DNA of 64,000 nucleotides, taken from assembly GCA_024699855.1 (NCBI GenBank), contig JAMPIQ010000002.1, forward strand, positions 10,354,001 through 10,418,000. The letters run 5' to 3'. This DNA is from Aphelenchoides besseyi. Its lineage: Eukaryota; Nematoda; Chromadorea; Rhabditida; Aphelenchoididae. The notes under the pieces are model-generated. The model was given only the letters and a program-made list of their open reading frames with translations, ran no database searches and was not told the origin of the DNA. A program made the position numbers and the translations under genes. Shown here piece after piece: positions 1 to 19,100 of this stretch (positions are counted from its first letter, which is position 1; every line of letters starts with the position of its first letter).

Positions 1-1279
1 ATGTTGGTAATTGAGACTGCAACGCCCGCTTTCTCCATCATTTGTGCCATTCGCTCCTGGGTTGGAAGACTATGATCGGTTTGATCCCAACATGCATTCA
101 TAATAAACATATCGTCAATTCCAATAGCAATGATTAGGAACGGAATGATCGTATTAATAACGTTGTACGGAACACCGATCATTAGCATCACACCAAATGC
201 TGATCCCAACGAAAGCAGGGTGTTGAATAATCCTAAATACAAATAAGTAATTTCATTCCTGAATAATGCCAACCAACCAGCACAAGCCAAGTAGGGTTTA
301 CTACGTATAAAATCTAAACCCGAGCTGCCTTTCTTGAGCGTAAATGAACATATGATGCAAAAAATGGAAAGCGACGTGAAACTTATGACAAAGTTTGGTA
401 CAAATCTTTCCGCATTTTCGTTCAGTCCATCTTCCAACGATTGATAGTGTGCAAAACTGTAGGTAATCAAATCCGAACGGAACTCATGCAGCAGAAACTT
501 TTCAACTGCGTACTCGAAATCTGTCGAATATTTGCGAACTGAAGCTGGTTCCTGTTTTAGGAAATAAAACAGTTGAGTTACATGTGCTTCAAGAACCGTA
601 TTGTCTGACTTGTTCAGAACAATGTCACCTATGGCTGTTCCCAAATAAGCGGGTGTGTCCTATAAAATTTCATTTAAATTCCTTCATTCATTGCACTCAC
701 TTTATTTCCTCCTTTTGGATATCGAAGATCAATTACTTTGCCTACTTTGCTCATTTGACGAAACATTTCGATGTGTTCATTGGCACCACAAACCCAATCG
801 TAACTCAAACACAAGTCCTGATATGTCAGATTGAATTTTCCGTCGTATGTCGAAACGCTGACGTTTTGCATTATCAGTGTGTTAAGAAATTGAATTTCGT
901 CGAGTATAAACGGTCGTAGAACATTGCCACGATCTTTGGCTTTGACCAACACATTCACGAAACGTTTCGATTCGAAGGATTTGCCCGGTAGAAACTTGTT
1001 TTCTTCCAGTGGCCAGTTTGTTGTAAAGACTGCCAACTCTTTTTTCCATCTTAAATTTGTTTGCTTATGACAAGAAACTTCCCCAAGTTACCTTGCATCA
1101 CGCGGCGTGAAAACATATGCTGGATCGTCGACATTCAAGTCACCAAACCACAGAAATCCAATGCAGAATAGTGGGGTGAGTAGAAGTGGAAGAATAAACA
1201 GGAGCCATCGCTGCGAATAAACCACACCACCGTACCAGTAAAAGAACCGCCTTAACAGCGGCTCGAGAGAGTAGCGCAT
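1..1279 (-). CDS. Patched-related (PTR) transmembrane protein, N-terminal part, runs off left edge
   Basis: The N-terminal part of a patched-related protein, an RND-type multi-pass membrane protein with a sterol-sensing domain. PTR proteins are expanded in nematodes and act in cuticle and membrane trafficking. The ATG is at 1279. Exon 1 (1279-1089) holds a strongly hydrophobic first membrane segment followed by VFTPRDAR, the family N-terminal signature. A short intron leads to exon 2 (about 1045-702), the start of the large extracellular loop, which ends in PKGGNK. Another short intron (about 701-658) leads to exon 3, which begins DTPAYLG and reaches the left edge. Near the edge lie the sterol-sensing helices and the family motif GIDDMF (about 100-115). 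The rest, including the second RND half, lies outside the window. No stop codon or frame break is seen in the visible part. Confidence 0.9.
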
Positions 1280-4173
1280 ATACCCAACCTAAAATATCTG
1301 CATATCACAACAAATCTTGCGTTTATTTGAGTTTACACACATCGAATACATTGGCAAACTGTTAAGAAGTGTGTTAATAAACGGTTAATCAAGATTGAAA
1401 AGTTGAAAGCAAAAACTCGTAAAGTGCATCGAATTCAAGTACAAGACGGTTGGATTTCGTTAGAATCACACAGAACCAGCTTTCTTCTGAAGGTCATCAA
1501 AAACTCGAGCGCAAGTGAATGGTCAAGGAATTTCACCGATCGTCTTGTACGACAGACGCCCAATGGCGCTCAAACGCACTTGCAACGATCAAGGTGAATG
1601 AGCCAAAGCGGTGGAAGTCAACGGGCGAGGGATGAATGAAAACAAGACGATGAGATAAATGCCCTAAAAGCCGATCAACCGAACAACTTCGTAGCTTACA
1701 AAAAGCTGAACGATAAGCATCGATCTGCACGGATCGTCGAGGAATGCGATTTGAAAAGAAAGCAGTGAAAGTTTAAGCCGCTGCACGTTGAGAACCGGAC
1801 ACGCGAATTTCTGACGAGGATTCGGGATATGCAAATCGAGTCGTTTCGTACATCCATCAACAGATCAAGTGTATTCAAACCGATGTCGCGGGCTTATTTC
1901 ATGTGCTTTCAAATCACTTTCCATCACCAATTCAACCGTGGATTTAAATTCGGTTTGTAGCTTCAACGTTCCGAAACAACAAAAAGAAACACGATGTAGA
2001 AATCAGAAGGAAGTAGGTGCTTCTGATCGGGTTTAAATACAAAAACCGTCGACCTCGAAATGAAACAAATTACCTGCAAACTCCGAAGCGTTTGTTTGAA
2101 TAATCGAAAGTCGTAAACGTCAAACAAGTTGTTTCGCCAACAACTAGAAATTCGTTTTTGGCGCTCGGATTTGATTTTTTCGGCGAGAACAAGAGTCGTA
2201 CGTCTTGAATAGCCCCATTTACAGCGAAAGTTCGTTAAATTTCTGATCAAAATCCACAGATTTGCGCCATCGGCGGCCGCTCCACTTAACAAATCGAGTG
2301 AAAGGGCGAGAAATACAAAAGAAAGTCGATTTGGGCGATTAGCAGAAGGTGAATACGAACAAACAGATTCGAAGCTAATGAGTTAGAAGATTCTTAACTG
2401 TAGGGCACACAAGTCGACCATCTCATCTCGTGTGTCACGTCAAACGTTCTTAATGGATTTGTTGCGGTTAGTGAAATCGCAATTGCGACGTTTATCCGCG
2501 AATGCTTGTTTCAAAACCGCAAACAAATTCGAAGCTCAATTGCAGGAAAGAAGGTAGTAAAAGCAGATGATCAACAGGATCATCGCGACTTGGCGACTGA
2601 TCGAATGAAAACATCACAAGTGGGTCATTTCAAATCAACGTCGTCGATCGGATGCTAAAACTTCGTCTGAACGCAAAGAAACGCGCAAACATGCGATGTC
2701 GCAAAATGCGAGACTTTGGATAAGTAAACTAGTGAACTGAAGAGTCGTAACGAAGATGTTTCGGCGATTCCCGCCTGCTGATTTGATTACGCAAACGACG
2801 AACTCCCGCATAGTTCGATCTATTGAAGACTCCGTTCAACCTCGATGGGGATTTAGAGATGTACGTTAAATCGAGTTGCAAAAGAAGTATCGCACTTCGA
2901 TTGTCGTCGTCTAATCTCTCGCTTATTTAAACAAACCCGCTTTACTAACCTTGGCGATACAAAAACGCTAAAGAACCAAAAGAAGGAAGCACTTGAAATC
3001 TGTCGCGCCGAATCGCTCTTCACAAAAATGTTACAAACCTACGAAATCGAAAAGGATATCAGTTACTATGAGTTTAATATAGAGTTTATTTAGGAGCTGG
3101 AAAGCAAAAATTTGTCTAAGAGCATCGATTGAAAAGAGTGGTACCTAAAACTATTGAGGTCATTGAATTATGTAGTTCAAAAAAAAATGAACGGAAGTGA
3201 TCAATTTTCTGGAAGGTTTTTGGAACACAACAGAAGTCAAATCATCGAGTACCGCGCAGACAAAGCTCGAAATCGGATCGCAACAACAATTGGACTTGAG
3301 AAGATTGACGACGGTCAATCCGCCCCCCTCTTTCGCAAGTTAAACAGTTGATGGAGAATCATTCCAAATGGGTGTTGAGTAAAAATGCGAATAGCCGGCT
3401 ATCGAGATGACGTTGTGGCGTCCGATTGTGTGCGCGACCAGTGAGACAATCGCCATTGATGAACAAACCGGAAACAAGAAAAGTGAGAAAAAACTCGAAT
3501 TCAACGGGTTCCATCCGATCGACTCACTCTTCTTTTTTTCATATTCGGCGGCTTCTCCTCATTGTTGTACAAAATAGAGGAAAAGCTCGTGTGAAAAAAG
3601 GGATCTGTGATGGCAGATGCGCTGCGATCCAATTTATTAACTTCATAAAGAGGATTCACTTAGCGAAATCGACGTTAATTTCTCAGCTCAATTAAACCAG
3701 AAACGAGCACTGTTGGAGTGACCATCGAGTTCTCTTGCTAGTGTAAGTTTCAACTTTTTTGAGCGCTTGAAGGCGGTTCGAACGTCGAAACATAGCTTCT
3801 AAGCTCAAAAAATAAAACAAGTTCAGTAACATAGCCAGTTCTCTTGAATAACTTTAACGGAAGTTACTGTTGACTTTGTAGCATGAGAATACTTTTTGTA
3901 GTATTTTTATTTCAATCAAAAACGATTGACCATATTGTTTGTATTTAAAGCAAATGCTTGCAAAACCCAGTCGTTACTTCATACGAAATGAATACAGAAA
4001 GTCTGAATTCGTAGAGGATTTCAATTGACATACAAAGAGTTTTGTTAAGCACTTTATTGATATACGGCAACAGATTAACAGATGAATTTGTTTGGCAGCA
4101 TCTAGAAAGCAAAAAGATGGCTCAGTTTTAGACGTTGTAATCGAAGCGCAGAAGGCTTGAAACTTCACTTTTT
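1280..4173. other. Long gene-poor stretch with no recognised gene
   Basis: About 2.9 kb between the start of the patched-related gene and the 3' end of the intermediate-filament gene. Open frames are short (under 90 codons), overlap in several frames and resemble no family I know. The stretch around 1400-3700 has a mixed coding-like base composition with many stops, which could be an old decayed element, but I found no termini or motif. The right end, about 3750-4173, is AT-rich and probably contains the 3' UTR of the intermediate-filament gene. Confidence 0.5.
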
Positions 4174-6385
4174 TCAGTGAATGGTATTCTGCTGTTGGCT
4201 GGTAGTTTGGCTGGAAGAGCGTTGAACGAGAGTGGCACGTTCCTGCAATTTGTTTATTACATTGAACTTGCAAATGCTTTACCTCGCCGTTTGTATTGTA
4301 CAAGATGGTTTGAATGTTGCCACCAACGCCGAAAGTTTCTTCGCCATCAAAAACGAGCTGATCAGGAGGATTGTGAATGCCGCCTTGACTGCGTGCCCAA
4401 ATCTGCAATCACTCTTAACGTATTTGCTGTTCAATTTACATCCAATTACCTTGACCGTTTTGTTTGGACGGAGTACAAAGTCTTTGGGGAACGTGTAAAC
4501 GATCTCGCGTTTTGCGTCGATTTTACGTTTCAATTTCCATTCACCAATGTTTTCTTCTTTGGCACGATGTGTGTTCTCCAGAACCACGAATTTGCCTTCG
4601 GGCGATGTTTCTTGAATCGAAACGTTGCCTTTGGCAGATCGGGAATACGATTGATGACTGGATGTCTCTCCTTTCACTACACGCATTGTTTCTAAAGAAG
4701 AAGGATAAGCCAATATCAACTTTAATCAGCCAAAATACCGGTATCGGCAACCTCGTTAATTCCGGTTGTTCGGACGACTTGTTCCACTAGTTGTCGAAGA
4801 CCGGGGCCTTCGCCTTCTCCTTCCAACATTTTTCGGTAAATAGCGATTTCGGCATCGAGAGTTTGTTTGGCATCAAGTAACATTTGCAATTCGACCATCA
4901 ATGCTTGACATTCTTCGCGCATCTTTCGAATTTGATTGTCCTTTGCATTCAAAGCATCTTCGTAGGCTCGTTGATCGTCTTCGATTTGATAGTTCAGTTC
5001 TTGGATTTGTTTCTCCAACAAAGCATTCTAGAAATCTTTTTTCTACCTACTGAAATTTGTACTTACGCGGCCTTCCAAATCAGCCAATTTGCCACGCAAA
5101 TCACCGAGTTGAGTGCGAAGACGTTTCAACTCATCCTAAACACACAATTTTATTTCAATGAAGTTTTCTTGCTGTAACAGTGATTAATCAGTATACTTAC
5201 GTTCATGTAACCTTGTTCCATGTTCTGTCGAGCCGATTGAGTTTCGATCTCTTGAACCTTGAGTTTGTACCAAGATTCGATGTCATTGCGATTGGAGTTG
5301 TTCAACTGAAATATTGTCATTTTCTTGACCTATTAATCGCTAGCTTACTTGATCGTACTCATTACGAATATCACGAATTGCGTTGGCAAGTTCGTTGCGG
5401 AAGAACTCACGATTTTCATTCGTAGTATCGCGAGCTGCCATGGCTTGAAGATCTTTGATTTCCTGATCATGAGCTCTGCGTAAGAACTCGATCTCTTCGA
5501 GCAACGCTTGAACTTGATTTTGGTAGTCAATACGTGAGAGTGTTTCTTGATCGAGGTCCGTACGAACACGTTGCAATTCGGATTGCAAACGTTGGTTTTC
5601 TTTACGAAGACGACCAACTTCTTCTTCCAACAAAGCAATCCGACGTTTCAACAAGTTGATCTCAGCTTCCAAATTTGAGAGCTGAACCAACAGGTCGTCC
5701 AATTTTTCACGATCACCCTTGCGAGCTCGAACTGCTTCTTCGTATTTGCGACGTTGTTCGTTCAAGTCCTTTTGCAACTTATGCAAATCATCGTCCAAGC
5801 TCTTACGATCTTTACTAGTCGCCTCGATCAGTTTTTTGGCGGTCTATAAGCTCGTTTTATTGAATCCAAGAATGAGAGGTCTTACCGTCAGTTCGCTTTC
5901 GTACATGGTCTTAATGCTGCAATCGCAATTGAATTAACTAGTAATTTATTGTTTGCATAACAACACTTCGGATGTATGAGTACCAATTTTAGATGCTCTT
6001 ACCTGTTTGTGTTTGTTCCCCAACGACTACGCAACAATTCCAAGTCGGCAGTCAGTTTACGATTTTGAGCTTCCAAGAAGCGCACCTTTTCGATGTACGA
6101 AGCCAATCGATCATTCAACTCACTCATCTCTTTCTTTTCTCGTTCACGAGTATCACGAATGGCCGAAGCTGCGTTTTGGCCAAAGGGCGATGCATTACCG
6201 CTCATCGTTGATGAAGTCATCTCGGTGATAACTTTGATCGTACGGTTGCCCGAGCCTTAATAAACGATTTAGCTTTCGTTTTGAATGATGAATGTACCCA
6301 TTGGTCCTGAAGTGTTTATATTCGACGTGGAGTTACGAATGTAACCTTGACGTGGCGTAATCGAACTGCGATATTCGTCGCTCAT
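4174..6385 (-). CDS. Cytoplasmic intermediate filament protein with lamin tail domain
   Basis: A structural protein of nematode epithelial or muscle intermediate filaments. The ATG at 6385 opens [13 protein letters not shown] head exon leads into coil 1A, where [16 protein letters not shown] (about 6121-6075) is the helix-initiation consensus. Coil 1B has the extra heptads typical of protostome filaments. The helix-termination motif is close to [22 protein letters not shown] (about 4885-4820). After it come a tail linker and a lamin-tail (Ig-fold) domain, with GKFVVLENT and [17 protein letters not shown]. The last exon ends TSQQQNTIH, with its stop at 4176-4174. Several introns of about 45-60 bp separate roughly eight exons. 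The domain order matches the nematode IFA/IFB group; I cannot decide which member. The gene is intact as far as the frames show. Confidence 0.93.
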
Positions 6386-8260
6386 TTCTATCTCTGAAGC
6401 ATGACATTAACAATCAATTAACTCGGCCACCATAAACGCGATAGTGGCCAAAATAAAACCCGTCTAACTTCTGTTATAAAGACAGAAACTTGTAATCGAA
6501 TGGTCAAAAACGATCGACAGTTGAAAACAAAATTCCGCACATGCCACACGTCTTTAGCGATAAACCCACTCGCACTACCCGAATGTGTCATTGCGCCTTC
6601 TGACTCATCAGCACAATCTCCGTGGTGAGAAATTTCACTTCGTTTCGTCAACTTCTAAACTCGAATCCAATCTTAAAAACAATGGGTTTTTGGTTCGTTT
6701 ATACCAGCGATCATCTAACTGAACCCACACGCAAACCAATCGCATACCCGAGTTGCAATTCATTAGACAGAAGACACAAGCGGCGAGAGAGGAGCGCGAG
6801 AAGTCAAACGACAAAGTGAAATACAGAAGCGATTAGAACGTCCGCCACAGCGCTTAGCAATTCGCTTGCCCTTGAGCTGCGCAAAAGAAAATCGGCGCTC
6901 AGCATCACAACAATCTCGCTCGTCAACTCGTAAAAATCCCGCACTGCGTCTACGTGTGCTCAAAGTAACAACACCGAAGCACACGCCCCACCTTCATCCA
7001 CGAATCGATCGGTGAACGATTTAGCAACGTAATTGATGGAATGTTTGTAAAACGTGTGTCCCAAACATTCTCACAAAAGTCTAAGGTTTTGAACTTAAAG
7101 TTGAGAAACAATCTTGTTGCCATTCGACTGATCGTGCGTTAATTAGATTAACGCAAACTCGCTCACATTCGCTAACCCAGTTGATACGAATCGCAAACTA
7201 AAAGCCAAAAACGAAACGACAATCAACCTCTTCGTCGGTTGTTTTTGCTTCTAATTTACGTGACTGCGCGAATACCAACGTTGAAGTTTCCTCCCGCATT
7301 GTCATCGACACAACAAACAAACTGAACAGAGCTAATTAGGAGAACGGGTGTTTACCGATGACTATCCGATGTTATTCGAACCGAAGTCTTCACTCTGAAT
7401 AACAAGACCGAGATTCTGTTGACAGTCATACAAAACGACGATTCGAAAACAACAACACGACAAACGACTTTATTTTCGTTGAATCGAATGCTTTCACGGC
7501 AGCTCGATACGTCGGTAGGTGTTGTCAATGAAATTGCCAAATTCCAATAGTTCATTGTGGAATGTGCGAATTCAAAAACCTGAAGCGCTGTCGTGGAAGG
7601 ACGCGTGATTCACACGGACATCGATTGCTCACAAAACGGCGTTGACAACCGGTTTACTTCTTCTAGAACTTTCACGACGTTTAGTTTGCCGCGTGGGTTT
7701 CTAATTTTGCTTTACGTCTAATTGAAAGCTATCAGAACGTACAGCTATTGCTAAAAGATAAAAGGTACGGTGTTCGTGTAGAAGCGTCTTTTATGCTGCG
7801 ATAATCATTGTGTTTATTGTCCTTTACATTCAAACCATGAAATAAAAAGAACACAGGGGCTGCTCATCAGATGCTTCAAAATGCGGGAACAAGACCAATG
7901 ATTTGGAATACAAAAAGTTGTAATAGACACGGTATTGCAACAGTTATTTTGAATCAAATATACGCAGTCTTCAAATACCCACAGAGCTATTAACAATTTG
8001 CGTTGAACTTATCAATATTGAAGATTTTGAATTCTACTTTTTGTAATGAACACGGGGGTCAATTGAAAGAAGAATCTGAAGCGACATAAATGCACGAAAC
8101 TGGAATGAATTTGAAAAAGAATGTAAATAGAAAAGACGATTAAAAGGTCAAAATGCAATCTTAATTACACCACAACATACAGTTGTCTAGAACTTGGACT
8201 AGAAAATGATTTGCGATCAAATAACAAGCTTGTCGCTGACTATTGGAATCAAACAAACGA
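6386..8260. other. Intergenic region between intermediate filament and unc-3 genes
   Basis: About 1.9 kb upstream of the intermediate-filament start and downstream of the unc-3 stop. Only short, unsupported open frames occur. It probably holds the filament gene's 5' UTR and promoter (toward 6400-7500) and the unc-3 3' UTR (about 7800-8260, AT-rich). No tRNA, repeat or conserved element was recognised. Confidence 0.5.
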
Positions 8261-12488
<4,228 letters not shown>

Positions 12489-14586
12489 AACCGATTGATA
12501 CATAACGTTTGTTTGCTAAAGTACGATGATGACTACTACTATTCTTGTCGCGTAAGGACACCGATAAACAACACTCGAAATTCAAGGGCAGCAGGTAAAA
12601 CGTGTACAGATTGTCGTAAACGGTATTCCAAAATTTTCATTTGCCGCGTCTCGATTTCTACAAACTAAACGAGATGAATGCTTTGTAGACTCGCAATCCC
12701 CGGAGGTTAGGCGGGACGTGCCGTAGGGCGTATGGTAGGCCGAGAGTGGGCGTTGAAGCTGCCGGCAGATTGAGTGAGAGACCTCTACGATGTACGAAGC
12801 TTTTTTCCCATCAAGTCAACGGCCCTCTCATCTACCCACTTTTACTGTGCCTTGTTAGCTATTACTACACACAATTAATAGAGCGAATGTACAGTTTTGA
12901 TTCGTAAAAAGATCGGATAGATTAATGAAATGGACGATAGTTCATAACTTGACAGTTCTTTACGTTCCAATAAACGTTGTTAAGTTTATGTTCTTTATAA
13001 GTTTTGCATTTTCAAGACACACAACTCTGTGTTTTAATCTGTGATGGCTATAGCAATCGAAAATTTCAACAAAACATATTGCTATAGAAGTTGATAAGTG
13101 AATAGTCGAACATTTAACTCATGAATCGAATGGATGGAACATACAAACACGTTAAAAACACGTAAAATACACGGGAGATTTCAGGAGAAGCATTCGGTTC
13201 TGCGAGCCGCTTCGACCGTGCACATACCCCAGGGAAATCAATCGACGGCTAACGGCATCGATGGCACAAAACACTCGCGCGAGTTCCACTAACTCGGCTC
13301 CCGGTGACGCTCGAATTGGTCTGATATCCTCAGGGAACTTCGGCAGACGCGCTGATTCCAAAGCTACTCGACTTAGCACGTGCAACAAAACTCCACGGTA
13401 CATCGACAAAGATAGGAATCCACAAGGCAAGAAGGCGGATCGCTTTGTGGACGGCGAAATAGGACGAGCCGACCGCCCACTTCGTTCGTCTGCCAGTGGT
13501 TGTCGAAGCGGCATAACCAATAAGACGCGTGCACCGCCCTAAAAGTACGTTGTTGTGTGCAAACGACACTCGTGCGGCATCTAGGGAATACGGTGGTAGA
13601 GCGACAACCAACTGCAACGATAAACCGGACAAAAACGCCGAAATTGAGTCTCAACAAAACGAGACGTTTTTTGGAGGTCGACGAAACGGTTAAAACAAAC
13701 TTCTTTTCATGAACTTGAAGACATTTCGTAAAATGAACTCAATGATTGCAAGCAGCAGAACAATTGAAGATCTCAATCCACAAAACTGTTCAATTATCTG
13801 GAAAGCTGAGTGTTCAGTTTCAACATCTGCCTTCAGAGAAATGATAATGAACTCGAATAGATGACTAATCCGCTTTTCCGCTTCATCACTTCCGTCAACT
13901 AACATTTCAAAGATCGAGAGAACGTCGTTGTTCGGCGTATGCAAATTTGAAGTTTTTGCGGTGGTTTGACCGTTTTGGCGCCGTCTGTCAGTTTGATGAT
14001 CGATTTGGTTCGGCGGTTACGGTTGATTGACAAACCGCAACAGTTGGCGTTTCACGCCTTTTCCACAAATCGCCGAGGGTAAAAGGACAACAGCTGCAGC
14101 TCGTGAAAACAATACTGATGAGAACTGATAAGGTTAACGACAACAACAGAAAATGGATTCTCAGTTCGACAAAGGACTCCGATCGCTTCTACACAACAAA
14201 CCTTCAAATTTCAGTTCTTCTAATCACCGTATGTTTGCCGGTCCGTTTTTCTCATTAACAAAATGTCTTTGCGTACCTTAGATTTAGTTTCCGACAGCAA
14301 TCAGAAGCCAACTGTTTACTAGTTGTTACCATTGGAGATAAGATGAAAATACGGGAGTTTACGTTTTGATGCAAAAAAGTACACGAGATCAATAGGAATC
14401 ATTTTCGGGAATTGGAAAATTACATAACCTTCAGAAGACATACAAATCAAAAGAATCGAAGATGATCATAATGTGGAAATGAACGCTGAGGTTAAGCGTT
14501 TTAGAAACAAGAAAAATTATGAGACAAAAGAATGACTTTACTGGTTCGAGGAATTCTAGATCACGGGAAGAAAAATGGCTAAGAAA
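12489..14586. other. Intergenic region upstream of unc-3, with a GC-rich block
   Basis: About 2.1 kb between the unc-3 start and the 3' end of the GLI-type gene. It contains a GC-rich block around 12690-12850 and another around 13180-13660 where several frames stay open by composition. None of those frames resembles a known protein and I see no consistent splice structure. The block near 12.7 kb is a plausible promoter or regulatory region of unc-3, inferred from position only. Confidence 0.45.
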
Positions 14587-15945
<1,359 letters not shown>

Positions 15946-16530
15946 TATTCTGAACCGAATTTCGTGTTGAACAACGGCAACAGAAACACGAATGTGCGTA
16001 AATCTACGGTTAAATGAATTCAAAAAACTCAGTTACAGCGGAAAACATTTAAAAGAACCTTATTAGCAACACGCAAGAATGTTGAGCGTTAGATGAGGAA
16101 CCAGGTGGTCAACAAAAACAACGCAAATTAGGTAAACAGGCCACGAATCTCGGCTTCGAGGTCTTCCTATAAATCAGATCAATTCATGGTCATCAGAATT
16201 TATATTCTAGAGGTTTACATTGTAAACAAAATGACCATCGAGAAGGCGAGCATCCACATTCGACTTTTCTGAATAATCGCGGCAAGAGCACCAGATAGAA
16301 AGAGGGAGAGAAAGGAGCAAACTGGTGCGTCAGCTCGTTCCCTGTCAATGGACTGAATGTAAAGTCACAGAGTTGTCGTAATTACAACATATCCGTCTGT
16401 TCGATTAAACAAATCGACTTGCATTCGTCGAGCTTATCTGTTGACTAAGAATATCCATTCTGTTTGCTAATCATGACTTATCAACTCATTTTGAAAAGCT
16501 GAAATCAACGCTCGACATATTTCACTTAAC
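15946..16530. other. Divergent intergenic region between GLI-type and merlin-type genes
   Basis: About 585 bp between two genes transcribed away from each other, so it probably contains both promoters. I see no supported coding exon, RNA gene or repeat in it. Confidence 0.5.
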
Positions 16531-18823
16531 ATGGCGGGCATTTTCTCGCGTCGGAAGAAAATGATTCCCGTAAAAATCACTACCATGGACGCAGAGATGA
16601 CGGCAATAACCATAGAAGTAAGCATTTTGTTTCCGAATTTCTCAAGTCGTTTAGTCGGATTGGAGTGGACGTCAACTTTTCGATGCTGTTTGTCGTATCA
16701 TCGGATTGCGTGAAATTTGGTATTTCGGATTACAGTTTGTGAACAAAAACGGAATTTCCGTGTGGTTGCAAATGGAGAAATTGGTTTGAACTGAGAAGTC
16801 GATCAGGAAACTCAAACAATTTTGCAGATTTCTGAGCAGGAAGTTCCGAAGGACGAGAACGGGATTTTGCACTTCTACTTTCTGGTCAAATTCTATCCCG
16901 AGTCCGTGGAAGAAGAGTTGATTCAAGATATCACTCGACACCTTTTCTTTCTGCAAATCAAACAGAGCATTTTGTGTATGGAGTTGTATTGTCAGGCAGA
17001 AGCTGCGGTTCTGCTCGCTTCCTACGCTGTTCAATCGGCATTCGGCGATGCAAATGATGAAGTGGAGCTTCAGTTGGACAAACTTCTACCTCAGTCCGTC
17101 ATCGCTCAATTCAACATGTCCGCATCCATGTGGGAGGATCGACTGCGAAAATGGTGGTACAACAATGTCGGTTTATCGACGTAGTTTACACCAAATTTCA
17201 AACAATGAAACCTGATCATTTTAGTGAAGATGCTGAAATGGAGTATCTACGAGTCGCTCAAGACCTTGATATGTACGGAATACAATACTATCCGATCTAC
17301 GTGAGCAATGAGTTTAAAGCAAAGCAAACTTGTGGTTTAGAATCAGAAAGATACGAATTTGTTGCTGGGAGTTTCAGCTCAAGGAATCGGGATCTACGAA
17401 ACAAACAATAGAATGTCGCCACGTCCATTTTTTCCGTGGAGTGAAATCAAAAACATTTACTTTAAAAACAAACAAGTTCGTTTATATTACGTATGATTTC
17501 GCTTAAACTCTTTGATTTCAGTTTACGATCTGTGTGGTTGACAAATCCAAGATCAATTTTCGAGCTCAAGAAATGTCGATTAACATGTCCATCTTGGACT
17601 TGTGCATCGGGACGCATAATCTGTACTTGCGACGACGACAACCCGATCTTCTGGAAGTGCAACAAATGAAAATTCAAGCCAGAGAACAGAGACAGAAACG
17701 ACTAGTAGGCTTTGTATCCGAAGTTCGTTTTGCAAAATCCACGAACTTTTAGGCGGAACAAACGCGCTTTAACAGTGAGCGAGAGCGTCGTATTCAAGCC
17801 GAAACTGATCGTGACAAATACAAACATCAGGTTGTGTTTCTTAACGAACAGATCGCAGCCATGCAGGTAAACACAACGCAGATTCTTGCATTCCATCGAC
17901 TTTCTAGGAAATCGTCCGCAAATCAGACGAATCGTATCGACTAAACGCCGAGAAATTGGAACAGGAATCGTTGGCCAATTCGAAACGTGCAAGCGAAGCA
18001 GAAGCTGAGATGCAACGAGTCAAAATGTCGAGTAAAATGCAGGTAATCGTTCGTTTTCGATTCGATTTCATTCAATTCGATATCAGTTGAATGGTCAGCA
18101 TTCTTTCGAGAACCAAAGTCCACACGTTTCCAACGGCAATAGTCGCTCACACTCCACGTTCTATGCCGCGGATTTGGGTCGACAATGCGCCGAGACAACC
18201 CACTACATTTCTGATTCGGCCAACAACAATCAACCTGAGAACTCGATGAAAGAATCCACAGTGTCGATCGGCGACACTTCCAATGATCGTCACGAGCCCA
18301 TGAATGTGGACAACTTTGGGCCGTTTACAGCAAACGACGACGAGGACTTCGAAGCGGAGTCATCGGAAGTTAAAGTCCAGAAACAAAACGAGAAGTCCGA
18401 GTCGATGAATGTCAGTGGCGTTTTCACTAAAACGATGGAAAACGCGTTGAACGAAAATCCACGAACATTCGACTACAACAACAAGTACTTTGATCCCGAT
18501 TTGCAGCAAATTTGCGACGAGCTGGAACAAGCACGGTAAGAAATTTGGACGAGTTGAATCAAAGGTTTTCAGAAACGAGAACAACGAACGGAATCGTGAT
18601 CTGCGCGAAAGTTTGATGAAGTTTCGCGAAGAAATCGAACAGCTAAAGAAACAGGACGCTGACAACGATTATGATCGAATTCACGCCAACAATCTTCAGT
18701 TCGGAATCGACAAATACTCGGCATTGAGAAGAGTTAGTCAGACCTCGATGAGCATCTAATCAACGATTTCAGAGCGGTGCCGGAACTCCACGAAAACGGG
18801 TAGAAACATTCGACATGATTTGA
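16531..18823 (+). CDS. nfm-1: Merlin (NF2)/ERM-family FERM-domain protein
   Basis: A membrane-cortex linker with an N-terminal FERM domain, a short coiled coil and a C-terminal ERM-type tail. The ATG at 16531 gives MAGIFSRRKKMIPVKITTMD. Exon 2 starts at 16655 (DWSGRQLFDAVCRIIGLREI). Further FERM words are KFYPESVEEELIQDITRHLF, VLLASYAVQ, EDAEMEYLRVAQDLDMYG, LCIGTHNLYLRRRQPDLLEV and QQMKIQAREQRQKR. AEMEYL and LCIG favour merlin over ezrin/radixin/moesin. A Ser/Asn-rich acidic insert (18090-18535) precedes the tail, which ends DKYSALRR...GTPRKRVETFDMI with a stop at 18821-18823. The tail resembles the ERM actin-binding/FERM-binding end, but the regulatory Thr of the KYKTLR word is replaced (KYSALR). 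The helical middle is clearly shorter than usual. About ten exons with short introns. Confidence 0.88.
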
Positions 18824-18914
18824 ACATTCGCAAATCAAAATCCACAGTCCGAATCCATCAAGTGCCTTACATTCAATTCATACGCGTAACGAAAAGATTG
18901 TATCGAGAAGTTTT

Positions 18915-18920
18915 AATAAA
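18915..18920 (+). promoter_or_regulatory. AATAAA polyadenylation signal of merlin-type gene
   Basis: A canonical AATAAA hexamer about 92 bp after the stop codon on the same strand. Confidence 0.6.
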
Positions 18921-19100
18921 AAATATTCTGCACGATTCTGTTTCTTCGAAACAATTTTCTTCCCGCCGATGACTCGCATTTTTCTCAACACGATCGGATA
19001 CGATAACCGTTGGGACTGCTCTCTTGATCGATGTCGAGCAGAAGTTTCTGTTCGTTGTAGTCGGTCGTCCGATTTTGTTCGTTTCTCTCACTCCCTTCCA

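Noticed and set aside
1400..3700. A decayed gene or transposon
   Set aside because: Only a vague coding-like composition; no motif, termini or repeats were found to support an annotation.
13152..13657. Three overlapping open frames of 94-122 codons on the minus strand
   Set aside because: They overlap in different frames in a GC-rich block, lack a family likeness and show no splice structure; openness is explained by composition.
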